Assembly (NCBI GenBank): GCA_029880625.1 | Contig: JAOUOA010000100.1 | Coordinates: forward strand, 1-8,126 | Length of the DNA stretch: 8,126 nt | Source of the DNA: Spirochaetia bacterium | GTDB taxonomy: Bacteria; Spirochaetota; Leptospiria; Leptospirales; Leptonemataceae | Direction of reading: 5' to 3' | Part shown: piece after piece, positions 5,370 to 8,126 of the stretch | How positions within the stretch are numbered: position 1 is the stretch's first letter | Layout of the letters: each line of letters starts with the position of its first letter | The notes under the pieces: generated by a model | What the model was told of the DNA's origin: nothing | Seen by the model: only the letters and a program-made list of their open reading frames with translations | The model's database searches: none | Program-made: the position numbers and the translations under genes

Positions 5370-8126
5370 ATGAGCGAAAATACTACAAACAATCATAAAA
5401 GAAAATACTGGCAATCGCTTGAAGAAAGGACTTCACCTCCTGTTGCCTCATGGGAAACTCCTGAATTCTCCATGTCCCCCAATGAAATGAGGGAAGAAGC
5501 CAGAAAAAAAGGATTCTCAAGAAGAAACTTTCTTAAATTTATGGGTGCAGGCGCTGTCATGATGGGATCTGCCTGCAGAAGACCCACAGAACAGATTGTT
5601 CCAGCGGTAATCCAGACACCTGAATATATCCCCGGTGAGTCGCTTTATTATTCAACATCTTCTCCTGACGGAACAGGGCTGATTGTAAAAACAAGAGAAG
5701 CACGTCCAATTAAAATAGCCGGGAATCCTTCTCATCCTATTGGAATGGGAGGCGCCACAGCCAGTGAAATTGCATCCATAATGGACCTTTACGATCCAGA
5801 CAGACTCCGCAAACCTGCATTGATTGAAAAAGGAAAAAAGAAATACACAGAAGAATCTTCCATCATCGGAAAGCTTACTTCGCGCCTTCAAAAAGGAAGC
5901 CCCTATGCATTACTGACAGGACCGATAAACAGCCCATCATCCAGAGCATTGATCAAAGATTTCTTGAGCAAGTATCCAGGCGGCCAGCATATTGAATACA
6001 GGCAAGATCCGACTCTACGTCAGATCCGCGACGGACAGGCGGTATCTTATGGAAACGCTGTTGTTCCTTCCTATCATTTTGATAAAGCCGACTACATTCT
6101 TTCCATTGACGGTGATTTTCTCGGTACAATGATTTCACCTGCTTTCTTTTCCGCATCTTTCGGAAAGAATCGTGATTTACGCAATAATAAGAAAAAAATG
6201 TCAAGATTGGTTGTCATTGAATCCATGTTCAGTACAACTGGAAGCAATGCGGATGAGCGGCACCCGATCCGTCCTGGAGATCAGGTGGCCGTTGTTCTTA
6301 CAATTGCATCTCAGATTGTAAATAAAATGGGACAGTCTAAATATGCAGTAGGTCCTGTAAAAAACTTTCTTACTAAATTTGATCCTGACAAAATGCCTTC
6401 GCATATCGGCATTTCGAAACAGGTGATTGAAAAAATTGGAAAAGAACTCTGGGAAAACAGAGGCAGGAGCATTGTCGTAGGCGGATCACCTCTTGCCGCA
6501 ACCGGAAAAAACAATTCTCTTCAAATTGCTGTAAATCTTCTCAACTCAATTCTAGACAATGACGGGAAAACAATCAATTACAAAAACCCGATCCTTCTTT
6601 CTCATGGAGCAAGCGATAAGGAATTGATAGAATTCATTAACGGCCGCTTAAAATCAGGAGCGATTAAAACTCTCATTGTTGCGGACACAAATCCAGCTTT
6701 TCTCATGCCTTCTTCACTTTCTGTAAAAGAGGCCCTGACAAAGGTAGAATATATTGTATCATTAAATGACAGAATAGACGAAACAGGAAAACTTTCTCAT
6801 GCAGTTCTTCCCTCCAGTCATTTTCTTGAGTCCTGGGGCGACGTTGAAACAATTCAGGGAATCCATTCCATCCGCCAGCCAGTCATCCGTCCCCTCTACA
6901 ATACAAAATCTCTTGAAGACAGACTGATCCAGATTGCCGGAGGAACTCTCGGCGGACACAGCAGCTTTCATAAATACATCAAAGCTCGCTGGTCAAAAAT
7001 CAAGGGAGGCGAAAGCTTCTGGAACGGAGTTTTGCGCGAAGGATACTATACTCCTGCAAGAAATGCAATCAAAGCGAATTCAGGCGGAAGAAATTTCAAT
7101 ACAGCTTCTCTAAATTCTCTTCCTGATTCATATGAACGCACAGGTGATAAGCTCGGTCTTTATTATAATGTTCAGGTTAACGACGGAAGTCTGGCAAATA
7201 ATGCATACAGACAGGAGCTTCCTGAACCTGTAACCAAGATTACATGGGGCAACTTCCTTGCCATGCTTCCGGAAACTGCACGTTCAAGAAACCTCAAACA
7301 GGGCTCTATCGTTAATGTAACACTTACAAAACCAGGCTCAAAAGATCCTAAAGAGTTTATCAGTGTAGAAATGCCTGTTCATTTACAGCCGGGACTTCAT
7401 CCGCAATCAGTATATATTGCTCTTGGTTATGGAAGGACTGCAGCTGGCCGTATTGCAGATAAGCTGGGCATCAATGCACTTGATCTTGTAACAAACGGAA
7501 CAGATTCTCTTCAATTCTCCGGAATTTCTGTAGATATCAGCGAGTCAGTTGGGCGAACAAAACTTGCTACAACTCAGACTGTATACAGAACAAATATGAA
7601 TAAAGAAGACAAAGCTCCTTTTGCTCCTGCTGCATTACCCAATGCGCCCTACGGAGCTTCCAGTCAGTATGACCGTCCAATTATTCTTGAATCTTCTTAT
7701 AAGGATTTTCTTGAAAACCCTGGAAAAGCCCTGGAAAAGCTCATAGAATATCCAAAAAATCAGGATATTATGACTTCCTGGAAATATGAGAATATGAGAT
7801 GGCATATGGTTGTTGACCTGAGCCTTTGCACAGGCTGCGGTGCATGTGTAACCTCATGCAACCTGGAAAATAATATTCCCATGGTGGGAGCAGATGAAAT
7901 CAAGGTTGGCCGTGAAATGCACTGGCTAAAAATCGACCGTTATTATGCAGGCGATGAAGCAAGCCCTGAAGTTGCCCATCAGCCGATGCTCTGCCAGCAT
8001 TGTGAAAATGCACCCTGCGAAAATGTATGCCCGGTATCTGCAACACAGCATAACAATGAAGGCCTCAATGTAATGGCCTATAACCGCTGTATAGGAACAA
8101 GATACTGCGCAAATAACTGTCCTTAT
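5370..8126 (+). CDS. actB: Alternative complex III subunit ActB: Tat-exported molybdopterin-like/Fe-S protein (3' truncated by window)
   Basis: The frame is open for 919 codons to the window edge. ActB carries electrons through iron-sulfur clusters from the quinol site to the cytochromes. Residues 1-72 form the extended Tat leader of this family: YWQSLEE at 13-19, then SRRNFLK at 50-56 and a short hydrophobic stretch ending GSAC (C69), which may be a lipidation site. Residues from about 75 to 800 resemble the molybdopterin oxidoreductase fold (NPSHPIG at about 115-121 and NDRIDETGKLSHAVLP later). This part contains no cysteine between 70 and 819, so the N-terminal 4Fe-4S cluster of true molybdoenzymes cannot form; this agrees with ActB being a cofactor-free relative. 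From about 815 a four-cluster ferredoxin domain starts: C820-x2-C823-x2-C826-x3-C830, then C875-x2-C878-x3-C882-x3-C886, then C907, C913 and C917 in RCIGTRYCANNCPY. The remaining cysteines lie beyond the edge. A weak GAAGG sits 11 bases before the ATG. actC (NrfD-like) is expected next. Confidence 0.92.
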   Translation, partial: MSENTTNNHKRKYWQSLEERTSPPVASWETPEFSMSPNEMREEARKKGFSRRNFLKFMGAGAVMMGSACRRPTEQIVPAVIQTPEYIPGESLYYSTSSPDGTGLIVKTREARPIKIAGNPSHPIGMGGATASEIASIMDLYDPDRLRKPALIEKGKKKYTEESSIIGKLTSRLQKGSPYALLTGPINSPSSRALIKDFLSKYPGGQHIEYRQDPTLRQIRDGQAVSYGNAVVPSYHFDKADYILSIDGDFLGTMISPAFFSASFGKNRDLRNNKKKMSRLVVIESMFSTTGSNADERHPIRPGDQVAVVLTIASQIVNKMGQSKYAVGPVKNFLTKFDPDKMPSHIGISKQVIEKIGKELWENRGRSIVVGGSPLAATGKNNSLQIAVNLLNSILDNDGKTINYKNPILLSHGASDKELIEFINGRLKSGAIKTLIVADTNPAFLMPSSLSVKEALTKVEYIVSLNDRIDETGKLSHAVLPSSHFLESWGDVETIQGIHSIRQPVIRPLYNTKSLEDRLIQIAGGTLGGHSSFHKYIKARWSKIKGGESFWNGVLREGYYTPARNAIKANSGGRNFNTASLNSLPDSYERTGDKLGLYYNVQVNDGSLANNAYRQELPEPVTKITWGNFLAMLPETARSRNLKQGSIVNVTLTKPGSKDPKEFISVEMPVHLQPGLHPQSVYIALGYGRTAAGRIADKLGINALDLVTNGTDSLQFSGISVDISESVGRTKLATTQTVYRTNMNKEDKAPFAPAALPNAPYGASSQYDRPIILESSYKDFLENPGKALEKLIEYPKNQDIMTSWKYENMRWHMVVDLSLCTGCGACVTSCNLENNIPMVGADEIKVGREMHWLKIDRYYAGDEASPEVAHQPMLCQHCENAPCENVCPVSATQHNNEGLNVMAYNRCIGTRYCANNCPY

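Noticed and set aside
4806..5414. Minus-strand 202-codon open frame across actA
   Set aside because: It lies opposite the actA coding frame, whose five CxxCH motifs show that the plus strand is the real one. The antisense frame has no recognisable domain.

Overview
The window comes from a bacterial chromosome, most likely a diderm (Gram-negative-type) organism with a respiratory chain. The evidence is a pentaheme cytochrome c followed by a Tat-exported molybdopterin-like/iron-sulfur protein, which are the first two subunits (ActA, ActB) of alternative complex III (ACIII). Coding DNA has moderate G+C and the main spacer is much more AT-rich. The AGGAGG ribosome binding site of clpB argues against a typical Bacteroidetes leader. 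The sequence alone does not give a firm taxon.

Layout, left to right. (1) Bases 1-138 hold the 3' end of an unidentified plus-strand gene. (2) Eight bases later, converging on it, is a minus-strand two-gene operon: clpB (3655-1094, disaggregase) then cmoB (1097-147, carboxy-SAM-dependent tRNA wobble-uridine carboxymethyltransferase), joined by a 4-base ATGA overlap. (3) Bases 3656-4757 are a 1.1 kb AT-rich spacer between the divergent clpB and actA genes. No convincing gene was found in it. It contains a good sigma70-type clpB promoter framed by a 10-bp inverted repeat, a 13-bp-stem palindrome, an imperfect 23-nt direct repeat, a tandem 10-mer and another inverted repeat. (4) actA (4758-5318) and actB (5370 to the window end, incomplete) run rightwards as the start of an ACIII operon.

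How the genes work together. ClpB with DnaK-type partners rescues aggregated proteins. CmoB completes the cmo5U34 modification that widens wobble decoding. Their overlap implies that tRNA modification is co-expressed with a heat-shock chaperone. ActA and ActB should join the NrfD-like ActC and other subunits, presumably encoded beyond the right edge, to oxidise menaquinol and reduce periplasmic electron carriers in place of a bc1 complex.

No clearly new multi-gene system is visible. The most original material is regulatory: the inverted repeat that brackets the clpB promoter, which does not match the CIRCE consensus, and the repeat-rich spacer upstream of the respiratory operon.
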